A stretch of DNA of 61,788 bases from Candidatus Colwellia aromaticivorans (GCF_003333305.1 NZ_QOLD01000075.1:1-61788); one strand, 5' to 3'. Numbered from the stretch's first letter, positions 45,771-55,470 are shown. The notes: a model not told the origin generated them from the letters alone. Made by a program: numbers and translations.

Positions 45771-45866
45771 GCTAACAAGGCAATTAAACGGAAAATTTAC
45801 AGTTGGCTGTTTTTCGTGCCTCAAACATTTTAGCCAACAGTAATTTGCCCCTTAACAGGGCGTTGA
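45771..45866 (+). repeat. attC site 3
   Basis: The site runs from GCTAACAAGGCAATTAA through ACAGTTGGCTG / TTTAGCCAACAG to TTTGCCCCTTAACAGGGCGTTGAG. The recombination point is G/TT at 45862-45863. The centre is nearly the same as attC2. It is followed at once by the left end of an IS1182-type element. Confidence 0.92.
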
Positions 45867-47726
45867 GGCTGTAGAATTTCACCTAAAGGAACGTTTTCAA
45901 GTTCCTTTTTCTTATTTTTAATTGTTTGTTTTTTAACCTTGTACCGTGTTCTTACCTGTGATCTAATAGGTATTATTCCCCGACAGTAAAATGTTATGGC
46001 GAACTACAAACCTGATTTATCCTGCCAAAGTAAGTTCATTCCCGTTGATTTTTCACAACAGATAATACCTGGAACATTTGAATATGCGCTTGCGCATATT
46101 ATCGAGAATCATCTCGATTTATCTGGATTTGATGAGTGGTTTAACAATGACAAAGGCGGCGCAGCCGCCTATTCACCTGCGGTGATGCTTAAAATAATCT
46201 TGTTTGCCTACTCACGAGGGTTGATTAACAGTCGTCGTATTGCTAATGCTTGCGAAACCAATATTACCTTCATGAGTTTGTCGGGTGATGTATAAGCGCG
46301 TTCCTGACCAGCCATTGCCTCATTTGTTGCTCGGATGAAAACATAGATTGAACCTTTGTTTACTCAAGTGTTAATGATTTGCGATAGAGAAGGCTTGATT
46401 GGTCGCAACATGTTTGCCATTGATGGCTGTAAAATAAAGTCTAATGCCAGTAAAGAATGGAGCGGTACTTTTGAAGAACTTCAACGTAAAGAAGTTAAGT
46501 TACGTAAAGCTAGCCAACGAATATTAGCCCGACATCAAGCGCAAGATGGTCTGGGTGAAGATGAAATCAATCACGACTTAAAGCAAAAAGAAAAGCTAGA
46601 TAATAGAGCGGAAAAAATTGGATACTTTCTCGCTACTCACGAAGAAAAAATAGGCAGCAGGTGCAAGCCCGTAAAAGTAATATTACCGACCCATACAGCG
46701 CCAAAATGACTACCAGTAAAGGCACTATCCAAGGTTACAACGGTATTGCCATTAATGATGACAAGCATCAAATAATTCTTCAAGCCCAAGCATGGGGTAG
46801 TGTTGCCGAACAACAAACCTTAAAACCTTCCGTTGACCAACTGAGAAAACAATTAACCAATTTAGGTACACCAGAGACCTTCATAACAGCCAAGTTTACT
46901 GCCGACAGTGGTTTTCATAGTGAGAATAACCTTAAATATATGGCATCAACAGGGTTAGATAGTTACATGGCAGATAATGCGTTTAGAAGCCGAAATCCTT
47001 TGTTTAAAGAGAGCGAAACCTATCAAACGGAAAAAGAAAAAAGACGATTGAAACGCAGTAAAGGCAAACCTAAACAATTTAGTCGAGATGATTTTTACTT
47101 TGATAAAACCACGAAGACCTGCCGTTGTCCTGCGGGCAAAAGCATGTGGTTACAGAGCAAGCAGATTATAACAGAGGGTAAACATTACACACGGTTATCT
47201 GGCTTTTTAAAACACTGTCGAGTTTGCCCTTTGCAACAATAATGCATGCGTAAACCACCCAAAGAAACAGGGCGACAGGTGCAATTTCCAGATGAGTCTA
47301 CTCTGGTAGTAAGCTACAGCGATAAAATGAAAGTAAAAATAGATAGCCCCGTAGGACGACGACAATACAGTAAACGACTGGGTGCTATCGAGCCTGTTTT
47401 GGTAATATTACCGTGAATAAAGGCATGAATAAATTCACCTTACGAGGACAAGAAAAAGTAAATAGCCAATGGCAAATGTATTGCCTAGTACATAATATTG
47501 AAAAGTTAAGAAATAGCCTACATTAAGGCTAAAACCCTCATATTTTCCCTCGGAAATAGTTTCAAAATCAGAAAATAAGTACAAAGTCAGCCAATATTCC
47601 ATGATCAACGATGGCAAAATTAAAATCGCCAAAAACGTAAACGTTTTTGATTGTTAAAAGAAAATAATCCAGTTAGAGTATTTTGATTAAAAAATAATAT
47701 AAAAAAACGAGTAATTCTACAGGCTC
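45867..47726. mobile_element. Degraded IS1182-family insertion sequence
   Basis: The left end GAGGCTGTAGAATT (45865-45878) and the right end AATTCTACAGGCTC (47713-47726) are inverted repeats with one mismatch, enclosing a dead IS1182-type transposase gene. The exact boundary is uncertain by 2 or 3 bp, and no clear target duplication is seen. The left end abuts the core of attC3, so it may have inserted in the following cassette or cut the array. Confidence 0.75.
45996..47526 (+). pseudogene. IS1182-family transposase, multiply disrupted
   Basis: Pieces of one DDE transposase lie in order. An N-terminal DUF772 part (YSPAVMLKIILFAYSRGLINSRRIANACETN, 45996-46295) is followed by a segment from about 46300 with an in-frame TAG near 46345. 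Next comes the first catalytic Asp region (FAIDGCKIKSNASKEWSGT) and a frameshift near 46660. The middle has ITDPYSAKMTTSKG and FTADSGFHSENNLKYM, then CRCPAGKSMW and HCRVCPLQ. A stop near 47240 precedes YSKRLGAIEPV, and the closing FTLRGQEKVNSQWQMYCLVHNIEKL ends at 47526. At least four lesions make it non-functional. Confidence 0.85.
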
Positions 47727-48015
47727 GTTACGACCGCTTTGATGCTCCAAGTCGACATTAGGAACTCAAAAGCTAATGTCGGATTTGGTGGCATAAGTGA
47801 ATATTGTGTAGAACACCTAAATTTCATTTTCTGTCGCAGATCTCATTATTTACTGCGATCAACAAGTATTCTGTGATTTTATGATGTGTGAAGTTATTGG
47901 GATGCTGGCTTTATACCCACAACACTTCAAGATGCTAAATCTTGCGTATTGAAGTATAAGAGGCATGTCAGGGGAATAGCGCTATGTTCAAATCAGTTTA
48001 CCAATTAACGATAAG
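47727..48015. other. Gene-free stretch with a hairpin and a dispersed repeat
   Basis: A hairpin with arms CGACATTAG and CTAATGTCG around an 11-nt loop lies at 47752-47780, and its outer flanks CCAA/TTGG extend it. At about 47914-47960, ATACCCACAACACTTCAAG and TTGAAGTATAAG belong to the palindromic repeat family also at 28596-28655. No gene is seen. Confidence 0.55.
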
Positions 48016-48570
48016 TTACTTCAATTTATCAACAAAAGTTTGTCGAAATTTAGCTAGCTTAGGTGAAACAACAGCCTGACAGTATTGATTTTGTGGATTT
48101 TTGTTAGCATAACCTTGATGATACTCTTCACCAGAATAAAAAAGTTCGGCAGGACATACTTGTGTGACGATGTTTTGCTCAAATATTTTTGCTGCACTCA
48201 TTTCTCTAATGGTTTTTTCAGCGGTAGACTGTTGAGATTCATCATGATAAAAAATAGCGGAGCGATATTGACTGCCAATATCGTTACCTTGTCTATTTAG
48301 CTGGGTTGGGTTGTGCAAGGTAAAGAATATTTCAATAATTTCTTGGTAAGTAATTTTCTGAGGATCGAAACTTAACTGTACTACTTCTGCATGCCCACTG
48401 TTGCCGGTGCAAATATTTTCATAAGTGGGATTTTCACTGTGACCCCCCATATATCCTGAAATAGCTGAATGTATTCCTTTAATTTGGGAGAATGCGCCTT
48501 CTATACACCAAAAACAACCGCCTGCTAAAGTGGCATGTTGTAGGTGGCTTTTGTCAGTAATATTTGCCAT
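48016..48570 (-). CDS. msrA: Peptide methionine sulfoxide reductase MsrA
   Basis: The 184-residue enzyme reduces methionine-S-sulfoxide in proteins. It has the catalytic GGCFWCIEGAF (Cys about 20), GYMGGHSENPTYENICTGNSGHAEVVQ, FFTLHNPTQLNRQGNDIGSQYRSAIFY and the EEYHQGYANKNPQNQYC region with a resolving Cys. The ATG at 48570 is chosen over one 18 nt upstream because GAGAGA lies at proper spacing. The upstream ATG would overlap that site. It is divergent from the RegB-type kinase gene. Confidence 0.95.
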   Translation of the reverse strand: MANITDKSHLQHATLAGGCFWCIEGAFSQIKGIHSAISGYMGGHSENPTYENICTGNSGHAEVVQLSFDPQKITYQEIIEIFFTLHNPTQLNRQGNDIGSQYRSAIFYHDESQQSTAEKTIREMSAAKIFEQNIVTQVCPAELFYSGEEYHQGYANKNPQNQYCQAVVSPKLAKFRQTFVDKLK

Positions 48571-48658
48571 TTTTATGATTTCTCTCATTACATTCGCTAA
48601 TATTAACGATAGTATAATATTGCATTTAAACTATATAGACTTATCGAATAAACAATTT

Positions 48659-49909
48659 ATGCCATCATTTTTCAAAATAAAGAATATGCCAACAATCTCT
48701 AAAATGAATAATCAAATTCAGCTTCTACTCGTTTTACGTAGTGCTGCTATTGTAATTCAGTTTTTTTTGATTCTTTTCGTTAATTTGGGATTAGAATACG
48801 AATTACCTTGGCTGCCCTTATTTAGTGTTATTGTTTTAGAGCTTGGGCTCACTTTTGTCAGTTTTATTTATTATCGTAATAAAGATCAAATAAGCCAGTT
48901 GGCTTTATTGATGCAAATTTGTGCTGACATTCTGTTTTTGTCGTTATTACTCTTTTTTAGTGGTGGAGCAACCAATGCCTTTGTGTCGTTGTTACTGCTC
49001 CCTATTGCTATTGCAGCGGTTACTTTAACACCAGTTTTGCTAGCACTAGTCGCATTTTTAGCAATACTATCTTATAGCGTTTTACTCTGGTATTTACCGA
49101 TGAGTGTTATGCACGGTAATATGCAAGGGCACTTTATTGGCATGGGTATTAACTTTTTGTTTTCTGCTTTGGTGGTGGCAATTGTGGTTGGAAAAATGGC
49201 CCGTAGTATTAATCAAAGAGAATTAGCCATTGCAGCTTATCGAGAAAATTTATTAAAGCAAGAACAGGTCACTTCTTTGGGTGTTGCGTCTGCACAAATA
49301 ACCCACCAACTTGCTACGCCTATTGCAACCGTGCAATTGCTTGCTGATGAACTCAGTGAAGATTTTCCAAATAATGAGATTATTAATGACATACAAAGCC
49401 AGTTAACTCGTTGCAGTGATAGTCTTGATGCTTTTCGTGCTATGGTATTCGATATTAAAGAGCAAACTATTGCTGCTACAAATATTGGCGATTTACTTAA
49501 AAATTTACTAGATAATTTGCGCGTAAATTATCCTGAAATAAATGTTGAATTAGTAGAGCAGCAACCACTAAATACTGAAATAATGGCTGATGCGGCATTA
49601 CTACCTGCTATTTTGAATTTAATTAATAATGCTGTTCGGGCAACGAAAGCCAACAACAGTAATGAAATCACGTTAATCAGCCAAGTTGGCAGTGGTAACT
49701 GGCAATTTATTATTCGAGATTATGGCGTTGGCTTTACCTTGGAGAAGCTTAAAAAGCTAGGTGTAAAGCCGGTCAATAGTGAACAAGGTTTAGGTATGGC
49801 TGTATTGTTAAGTCATGCAAGTTTAGAACGGTTAGGCGGAAAGTTAGCCTTAACTAATCATCATCAAGGTGGCGCTTTAGTCACGTTAAGTTTACCGGTA
49901 AACAGTTAA
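48659..49909 (+). CDS. RegB/PrrB-type redox sensor histidine kinase
   Basis: The 416-residue kinase has about six transmembrane helices (residues 20-190) and a cytosolic kinase core: SLGVASAQITHQLATPIATVQLLADEL (phospho-His about 215), ILNLINNAVRATKAN (N box) and RDYGVGFTLEKL...GLGMAVLLSHASLERLGG (G boxes). The RegB quinone-binding heptapeptide GGxxNPF is GGATNAF here (about 101-107), with Pro replaced by Ala. A Cys in LTRCSDSLD (about 251) matches the place of the redox-active Cys of RegB. It is 4 bp before the response regulator gene. The start at 48659 is tentative, since an upstream extension would overlap msrA. Confidence 0.85.
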   Translation: MPSFFKIKNMPTISKMNNQIQLLLVLRSAAIVIQFFLILFVNLGLEYELPWLPLFSVIVLELGLTFVSFIYYRNKDQISQLALLMQICADILFLSLLLFFSGGATNAFVSLLLLPIAIAAVTLTPVLLALVAFLAILSYSVLLWYLPMSVMHGNMQGHFIGMGINFLFSALVVAIVVGKMARSINQRELAIAAYRENLLKQEQVTSLGVASAQITHQLATPIATVQLLADELSEDFPNNEIINDIQSQLTRCSDSLDAFRAMVFDIKEQTIAATNIGDLLKNLLDNLRVNYPEINVELVEQQPLNTEIMADAALLPAILNLINNAVRATKANNSNEITLISQVGSGNWQFIIRDYGVGFTLEKLKKLGVKPVNSEQGLGMAVLLSHASLERLGGKLALTNHHQGGALVTLSLPVNS

Positions 49910-49913
49910 AAAG

Positions 49914-50453
49914 ATGAAAAAATTATTGATAGTTGAAGATGATATTATTTTTGCCAATACGTTAAAGCGCCGTTTAACCAAGCATGACTTTGATTGCGTT
50001 CATGTTGAAACAAACTCAGAAGCATTGCTAGCTTGCCACCGACACATGCCTGATTATATATTGCTGGATATGAAATTAGCTCAAGAAACAACCTTGAATA
50101 TCATTACACCTATTCGCCAACTACGTCCAAAAAGTCGTATTGTTCTACTGACGGGTTTTGCGAGTATTGCAACAGCCGTAGATGCTATTAAATTAGGCGC
50201 AGATGATTATTTAACTAAGCCGCTTGATACACAAACTTTATTAGCCGCACTTAATGAAAGCAAAGCTTGTGAAATTTCAACAAATACTGAACTTGATGGT
50301 GAAACGCTATCAGCAGAGCAAGTACAGTGGCAACATATTCAACAAGTATTGAAAGCCAATGACGGTAATATATCTGCCACTGCTCGACAACTGTCTATGC
50401 ACAGAAGAACATTACAAAGAAAACTGCAAAAAAGGCCTCAAGGCGCGGCATAA
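49914..50453 (+). CDS. RegA/PrrA/ActR-type response regulator
   Basis: The 179-residue regulator has a receiver domain (acidic pair Asp9-Asp10, phosphoacceptor Asp52 in YILLDMKLAQ, VLLTGFASIATAVDAIKLGADDYLTKP) and a C-terminal Fis-type helix-turn-helix (VLKANDGNISATARQLSMHRRTLQRKLQKR, about 147-176). This is the RegA/PrrA/ActR layout, which controls energy and redox genes. The gene starts 5 bp after the kinase stop and they are co-transcribed. Possible targets in the window cannot be told from sequence. Confidence 0.92.
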   Translation: MKKLLIVEDDIIFANTLKRRLTKHDFDCVHVETNSEALLACHRHMPDYILLDMKLAQETTLNIITPIRQLRPKSRIVLLTGFASIATAVDAIKLGADDYLTKPLDTQTLLAALNESKACEISTNTELDGETLSAEQVQWQHIQQVLKANDGNISATARQLSMHRRTLQRKLQKRPQGAA

Positions 50454-50501
50454 ACAGAGCTGTTCAATACTGAAAAATATTGAATGCTTATTTCCTTTGG
50501 T

Positions 50502-50672
50502 CAAAGATAGAGAGCTTTTTTGTCCACAGATTCTCGCAGATTAACGCGGATTAGTGACTTTTAGGATAAGGGCTAGGGATACTTAGGGGGGCTTGGGCAA
50601 AGATAGAGAGTTTTTTTGTCCACAGATTCTCGCAGATGAGTGACTTTTAGGGTAAGGGATAGAGATACTTAG
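50502..50672. repeat. Two direct copies of a dispersed repeat (CAAAGATAGAGAG...)
   Basis: Copy a (50502-50588) and copy b (50598-50672) both run from CAAAGATAGAGAG through TTTTTTGTCCACAGATTCTCGCAGA and TGACTTTTAGG to GATACTTAG. Copy b lacks about 15 bp. A third, truncated copy is at 54019-54070, so two flank the GGDEF-EAL gene upstream and one downstream. No gene is seen in 50454-50779. Confidence 0.8.
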
Positions 50673-50779
50673 TGTTGTGTTAGATGTTTATACCTTAGTC
50701 TTAATTAGAGAATACATGTAGTGATCTGACTCACAAAAATGTACTCTAGTTTTATTAATAATAATTATATAGTTAAGAG

Positions 50780-53700
50780 ATGGTTTCTTTAAAGGAAATA
50801 AAGACAGCAGATATTCAAGCTGTACCCGCTTTGTCTAAGGATAACAAACAACAACCTGTGTGGTGCTATAACATCGAAACGAGATGTTATGTATGGGGAA
50901 ATAAGGCCGCTTGGTTACTCTGGGACTGTCAAACACAGGCAGATTTTTGTCAACTTACCCCTCCAACTGAATGGCAACTTATTTCTTTAGAAGATAGACC
51001 AGCTTTTGAACTGACTCTTCCAGAACAGAACAACACTCTTTATGAGATTTCTTTTCTTAAGATTGGCCAACATGAGTATCTATTTCAAGCACACCCATCA
51101 CAAGCGAGGGATAGATCAGGAGAAAAATTTTCAGACGTTGTTAAAATGTCACAAAGAATATCATCACTGTATAACGAAAGTGGTGAATTGATCGAGCGCT
51201 CTAATACCGCTAACGAACATTTTTTAAAGTCAGATCAAAAGTTTTTCGACCATTTTTCTTCTCTAAATGAGGCACAAAAAGTATGGGATGAGCTAAGGGT
51301 AACCAAAAGCTTCTCAGGGGATATGGAAGTTCATACCCGTAATGGCGATAGGTGGCACCATATTAGTATTGAAAAAATCATTTGGAATGATGGTTCTATC
51401 AACTTTCATGTATTCGAATATGATGTTCACAACTACTTAGAAAATGAACAACAGTTACTGACCTCCCTTAAAGAGCATGATGCGGTACTTGATAATGCCA
51501 GTATTGGCATTGGCTTTATTCGTGACCGTCGCATATTACGCTGCAATAAATGCTTTGAGGAAATTTTTGATTACTCTCATGAAGAGCTGGTTAATAACAA
51601 AAGTTTAATCTTGTATCCAGATAAAGAAACATATAGAAAATTAGGTGTTGAAGCCTATCTGAGACTCAATAAAGGACTACGCTACAGAACTAAAATACAA
51701 ATGAAGCGCCGTAATGGCGAGCTTTTCTGGGCAAGTTTAACCGGCAAGTTAATTGATCCTGACAACCCAGATGAAGGAACTATTTGGATTGTTGAAGACA
51801 TACATGAATTTAAGCTGGCGCAAGATGCATTGCATGATATTCTTGCCCAGCAACAACTGATCCTAGACCATGCCATGGTTGGGATTGTGTTTTTAAAAGA
51901 CCGTAAAGTGACTCAGTGCAACAAGCGGTTTGAAGAAATGTTCGGCTACACTTTTGGTGAATTAGAAGGTGGTTCTTCTCGCCTGTGGTACTTATCAGAC
52001 GAAGATTGGAACAATGCCGGCGAACTTTGTTACGAGCCATTACAAACCGGGCGAACATTTTCTGCTCAAATGTTATTAGGCAAAAAAGATGGCACGCCCG
52101 TTTGGTGCGAAGTTCAAAGCAGAGCCATTGATTCCTCCGATTTAAGTAAGGGGACGATATGGATTAGCAAAGATATTAATGAAGAAATACTCGCTCAAGA
52201 GGCCTTAAACAAGCTACTTGATGAGCAACGCGTCATTCTAGATCATGCAATGGTTGGAATTATATGCATGATTGATAATAAACTGACACGCTGCAACCGC
52301 CGTTTTGAAGAAATTTTCGACTATCAATGTGGTGAAGTTGAGGGTGCTTCTTCACGACTATGGTACATGAATGATGTTGACTGGAAATTAGCTGGAGAAC
52401 GCTGTTACGGCCCAATAAATAAAGGCGAAAGCTATTCAGAAGAGATGTTACTGCGCTGTAAAGACGGAAGCCAAATCTGGTGTGATGTACGCGGAAGTGC
52501 CTGCGACCCAAATGATATTGAAAAAGGTATTATCTGGATTTTCATGGATATTACCGAACGAAAAAAAATCGAACTATCACGTAAACAAGTTTATCAAGAA
52601 CTCGAGTTACACGTCAAACAACGTACTCATGAGCTTAATAGCACCATTGAGCTATTACACGACGAAGTTGCAGAACGTAAACTTGCTGAAGAAAAAGTTA
52701 AACACCTTGCACTATACGATCCACTTACAGGCCTACCTAATCGCAATCTACTTGAATGCAGGTTGAACGAAGCATTACTTCATGCAAATCGAAGCCAAGA
52801 ACAAGTGGTATTACTATTTATCGACTTGGACCGTTTTAAAAACATCAATGATTCATTAGGCCACCAGCAGGGAGACGCTCTGCTTAAAGAGGTCGCCAAA
52901 CGTTTAACAGAAACCGTTCGTGAAACCGATACCGTTGCCCGTTTTGGAGGGGATGAGTTTATTATTGTGTTAACTCACATTACCAGTGATGTTGACACTG
53001 AAATTATTGTTAACAAACTACAAGCCGCCTTCGAAGGAGTCATCAGTATTGGGACAAAGGAAGTATATATGACACTGAGCACGGGTATTAGTGTGTATCC
53101 ACAAGATGGTAAAGACTTCACCAGCCTAATGAAAAATGCTGATGCAGCCATGTACCATAGTAAGTCTCATGGGCGAAATTGTTATCAGTTCTTTAATCGC
53201 GGCATCGATCAACATATCAATCAACGTATTGAACTTGAAAGTGAACTTTATCAAGCTATTGGGCGCAACCAACTACAGGTTTATTACCAGCCAAAAGTTT
53301 GCATTAACAAAAATGAGATACGCGGCGTTGAGGCACTATTGCGCTGGATCCATCCTGAAAAAGGCTTTATCTCCCCAGCCGAATTTATTCCTGTTGCCGA
53401 AGAAACCGGCTATATAAACACACTTGGTCACTGGGTGCTACAACAGGCCGTGGCCCAAGCAGAACAATGGCGCCAAGAGGGAATAAAAAACTTAGTGGTT
53501 TCAGTCAACCTATCCGCGATGCAACTCAGTCAGTCGGATATTGTTGCACAAATTGAGCAGGTTATAGAAGAGGTCGGACTGCCTCCTGAATTATTAGAAT
53601 TGGAGTTAACAGAAAGCGCGATGATGAACAACGTTGAAAGAACTATTGATACGTTGAATCAAATTCATGCATTAGGGGTGCAATTAAGCATTGATGATTT

Positions 53701-53998
53701 TGGAACCGGTTATTCCAGCTTAAGTTACCTTAAACGTTTTCCGCTTGACACATTGAAGATCGATCGTTCTTTTGTAAGAGACATTACCACCGACCCAGAT
53801 GATGCAATCATTTGTAAAACCATTGTTGCTATGGCAAACAGCCTTAACCTAAAAGTAATTGCCGAGGGTGTAGAAACTGAACAGCAATTAGCCGAGTTAA
53901 AATCCTATGGCTGCGGTCAATATCAGGGTTTTTTGTTTGCTAAAGCATTACCAGTAAAAGAAATTTTACCGGTGTTATTATCAACAATAAAAAATTAA
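50780..53998 (+). CDS. PAS-GGDEF-EAL protein (cyclic-di-GMP turnover)
   Basis: The 1072-residue protein has an N-terminal region of unclear fold (1-230), three tandem PAS domains (about 235-355, 360-480, 485-605), a coiled-coil linker (KQRTHELNSTIELLHDEVAERKLAEEKV), an intact GGDEF domain (DPLTGLPNRN, RFGGDEF about 720-727) and an intact EAL domain (VEALLRW about 849, ELTESAMM, DDFGTGYSSLSYLKRFPLDTLKIDRSF about 972-998). Both c-di-GMP synthesis and breakdown residues are kept. PAS2 and PAS3 are close relatives, each beginning ILDHAMVGI and containing SSRLWY. No membrane helix is evident, so it is a soluble sensor. Its place beside RegA is suggestive but not proof of control. Confidence 0.93.
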   Translation: MVSLKEIKTADIQAVPALSKDNKQQPVWCYNIETRCYVWGNKAAWLLWDCQTQADFCQLTPPTEWQLISLEDRPAFELTLPEQNNTLYEISFLKIGQHEYLFQAHPSQARDRSGEKFSDVVKMSQRISSLYNESGELIERSNTANEHFLKSDQKFFDHFSSLNEAQKVWDELRVTKSFSGDMEVHTRNGDRWHHISIEKIIWNDGSINFHVFEYDVHNYLENEQQLLTSLKEHDAVLDNASIGIGFIRDRRILRCNKCFEEIFDYSHEELVNNKSLILYPDKETYRKLGVEAYLRLNKGLRYRTKIQMKRRNGELFWASLTGKLIDPDNPDEGTIWIVEDIHEFKLAQDALHDILAQQQLILDHAMVGIVFLKDRKVTQCNKRFEEMFGYTFGELEGGSSRLWYLSDEDWNNAGELCYEPLQTGRTFSAQMLLGKKDGTPVWCEVQSRAIDSSDLSKGTIWISKDINEEILAQEALNKLLDEQRVILDHAMVGIICMIDNKLTRCNRRFEEIFDYQCGEVEGASSRLWYMNDVDWKLAGERCYGPINKGESYSEEMLLRCKDGSQIWCDVRGSACDPNDIEKGIIWIFMDITERKKIELSRKQVYQELELHVKQRTHELNSTIELLHDEVAERKLAEEKVKHLALYDPLTGLPNRNLLECRLNEALLHANRSQEQVVLLFIDLDRFKNINDSLGHQQGDALLKEVAKRLTETVRETDTVARFGGDEFIIVLTHITSDVDTEIIVNKLQAAFEGVISIGTKEVYMTLSTGISVYPQDGKDFTSLMKNADAAMYHSKSHGRNCYQFFNRGIDQHINQRIELESELYQAIGRNQLQVYYQPKVCINKNEIRGVEALLRWIHPEKGFISPAEFIPVAEETGYINTLGHWVLQQAVAQAEQWRQEGIKNLVVSVNLSAMQLSQSDIVAQIEQVIEEVGLPPELLELELTESAMMNNVERTIDTLNQIHALGVQLSIDDFGTGYSSLSYLKRFPLDTLKIDRSFVRDITTDPDDAIICKTIVAMANSLNLKVIAEGVETEQQLAELKSYGCGQYQGFLFAKALPVKEILPVLLSTIKN

Positions 53999-54018
53999 TT
54001 AACTCAGAGCTCCTTCGG

Positions 54019-54070
54019 TTAAAGATAGTGAGCTTTTTTTGTCCATAGATTTTTGCAGATTAGCGCGGAT
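54019..54070. repeat. Truncated third copy of the CAAAGATAG repeat
   Basis: It runs from TAAAGATAGTGAGC through TTTTTTGTCCATAGATTTTTGCAGATTAGCGCGGAT. The same family is found at 50502 and 50598. It lies just after the GGDEF-EAL stop. Confidence 0.7.
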
Positions 54071-54129
54071 GAAATTGTCAGACGCTGTCCCATTTGAGCT
54101 TTTTATGAAATCACGCTAAGTAAGAGTAT

Positions 54130-55296
54130 TTAAAAATTATAAGCAACATGTTGATGAAACCTAACAATAACTTCTTCTTTGTGAGGTTCCATTTCTAGTT
54201 CAGTAGCCATTAATTTTATTGCCTGCTCTATTTGATTAAGAAAACGGCCAAAGCCGTGCTCGGTTTGATTTTTATCGGTAGCAACAAAAACCAATTGCAC
54301 ATTATCAACTAATTCACTTGCATCCCACTTACTGACAATACCACAAGGGTTTTGTGCTGGGTTATAGCCAAGCATTTGTAATTCGCCCATCCGAGAGGTA
54401 ATTTCATGGATACTATAACGAACAATAGGCACTAAACCATTGGCGATCAAAGCACCGTTATTTAAATTATAGCGTTTTGCTGATTGGGTAAAGGTATCTG
54501 TTAAATAGGTATAAAGTGGGTTGTATGGATCCGTTGAATTTGGATCAACATCAACCATATTGAGTAGCCTATTTGATATAGGTAAATTAATTATCGCGTA
54601 GGTCATCGAACTATGAAACTCAGGTAGTGTTACTTGTTGGCTAGCATAGCGATTAATGAGAGAGCGTAACTTATGCTCTTGTGTTCTTGAGTGTTTATTA
54701 TTAGTCGGTTTATTTTTGTTAAGCTTGTTTTCATTAAATAAGTCGTAAGTAATATGTTGGTGATCGCGTAGACGAATATCACTTAGTTCAATTGCTGTTT
54801 TATTCGAAAAGGCTGTTACCAATTGTGATATTTTTGCATGAAATCCAGCAGCATTCTCTCTAATGTTTGTGCCCGTAGTCAGAAATAATAACGATATTTT
54901 TTTTGCACGTTTATTGGCATCATAAAACGACTTTTTTAATTGATGACTTTCAGGATTATAATAAAACAAAATCTGTTGATTGGTTTGCCATTGGTGCATT
55001 TCTTGATTAAAGCGCACCCGAGTCAGTTTATCATTGGCAATAAAAAGGCAATTTTCCACTTCAAAAAGCTCCGATAGATCAAATAACACCTTGGCTAAAT
55101 TTTGATAAAACTCACAATAGTTCTCTGATGAATTATTTGTGGTAGATGGTGTTATTTTTTTTGTGCTAGCTTTTACTGAGAACCGTTTAATTAGCTCATC
55201 GCTAATGGTAAATTCGGCTAAAATATATTGATTATCGCGAGCGCTGTTAGGGAGATAACTTTTATGAGCCGCACTACGCTTTCTAATAATTGACAT
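54130..55296 (-). CDS. Conserved protein, possibly DUF3083
   Basis: The 388-residue soluble protein is not assigned with certainty; the N-terminus SAAHKSYLPNSARDNQYILAEFTISDEL and the general length recall DUF3083 proteins of Alteromonadales. A Lys/Asn-rich linker (about 190-205) separates two halves. The C-terminal half has FVATDKNQTEHGFGRFLNQIEQAIKLMATELEM. No signal peptide or catalytic motif is seen. It is divergent from a stump of the DUF3820 gene, whose intact copy lies 2 kb away, beyond inserted DNA. Function is unknown. Confidence 0.6.
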   Translation of the reverse strand: MSIIRKRSAAHKSYLPNSARDNQYILAEFTISDELIKRFSVKASTKKITPSTTNNSSENYCEFYQNLAKVLFDLSELFEVENCLFIANDKLTRVRFNQEMHQWQTNQQILFYYNPESHQLKKSFYDANKRAKKISLLFLTTGTNIRENAAGFHAKISQLVTAFSNKTAIELSDIRLRDHQHITYDLFNENKLNKNKPTNNKHSRTQEHKLRSLINRYASQQVTLPEFHSSMTYAIINLPISNRLLNMVDVDPNSTDPYNPLYTYLTDTFTQSAKRYNLNNGALIANGLVPIVRYSIHEITSRMGELQMLGYNPAQNPCGIVSKWDASELVDNVQLVFVATDKNQTEHGFGRFLNQIEQAIKLMATELEMEPHKEEVIVRFHQHVAYNF

Positions 55297-55470
55297 GGTA
55301 TATCCTTGCTATTGATAATGATAAGTATCTTAAATTGATCTTATAGTAAGCTGAATATATGATATTTTTATGTCAGATTTATGGTAAATTAATGACAAGA
55401 GATTTTTGTATAAACAAGAAAATAAAGAGAGTATATTTGTGTTAGAAAATCAGCAAGCGTTAATTGAAGC
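55271..55470. repeat. Duplicated divergent promoter region, copy 1
   Basis: From the first codons of the 54130 gene (GCACTACGCTTTCTAATAAT) to the first 11 codons of the DUF3820 gene (TTAGAAAATCAGCAAGCG...GAAGC), this 200-bp stretch is repeated at 57461-57641 with substitutions and small deletions. Copy 1 keeps the functional start of the 54130 gene but only a stump of DUF3820 (GTG at 55440, stop after about 12 codons). Confidence 0.85.

Noticed and set aside
47435..47632. 65-residue minus-strand frame with hydrophobic residues
   Set aside because: It is antisense to the last part of the dead IS1182 transposase and has no translation signal.
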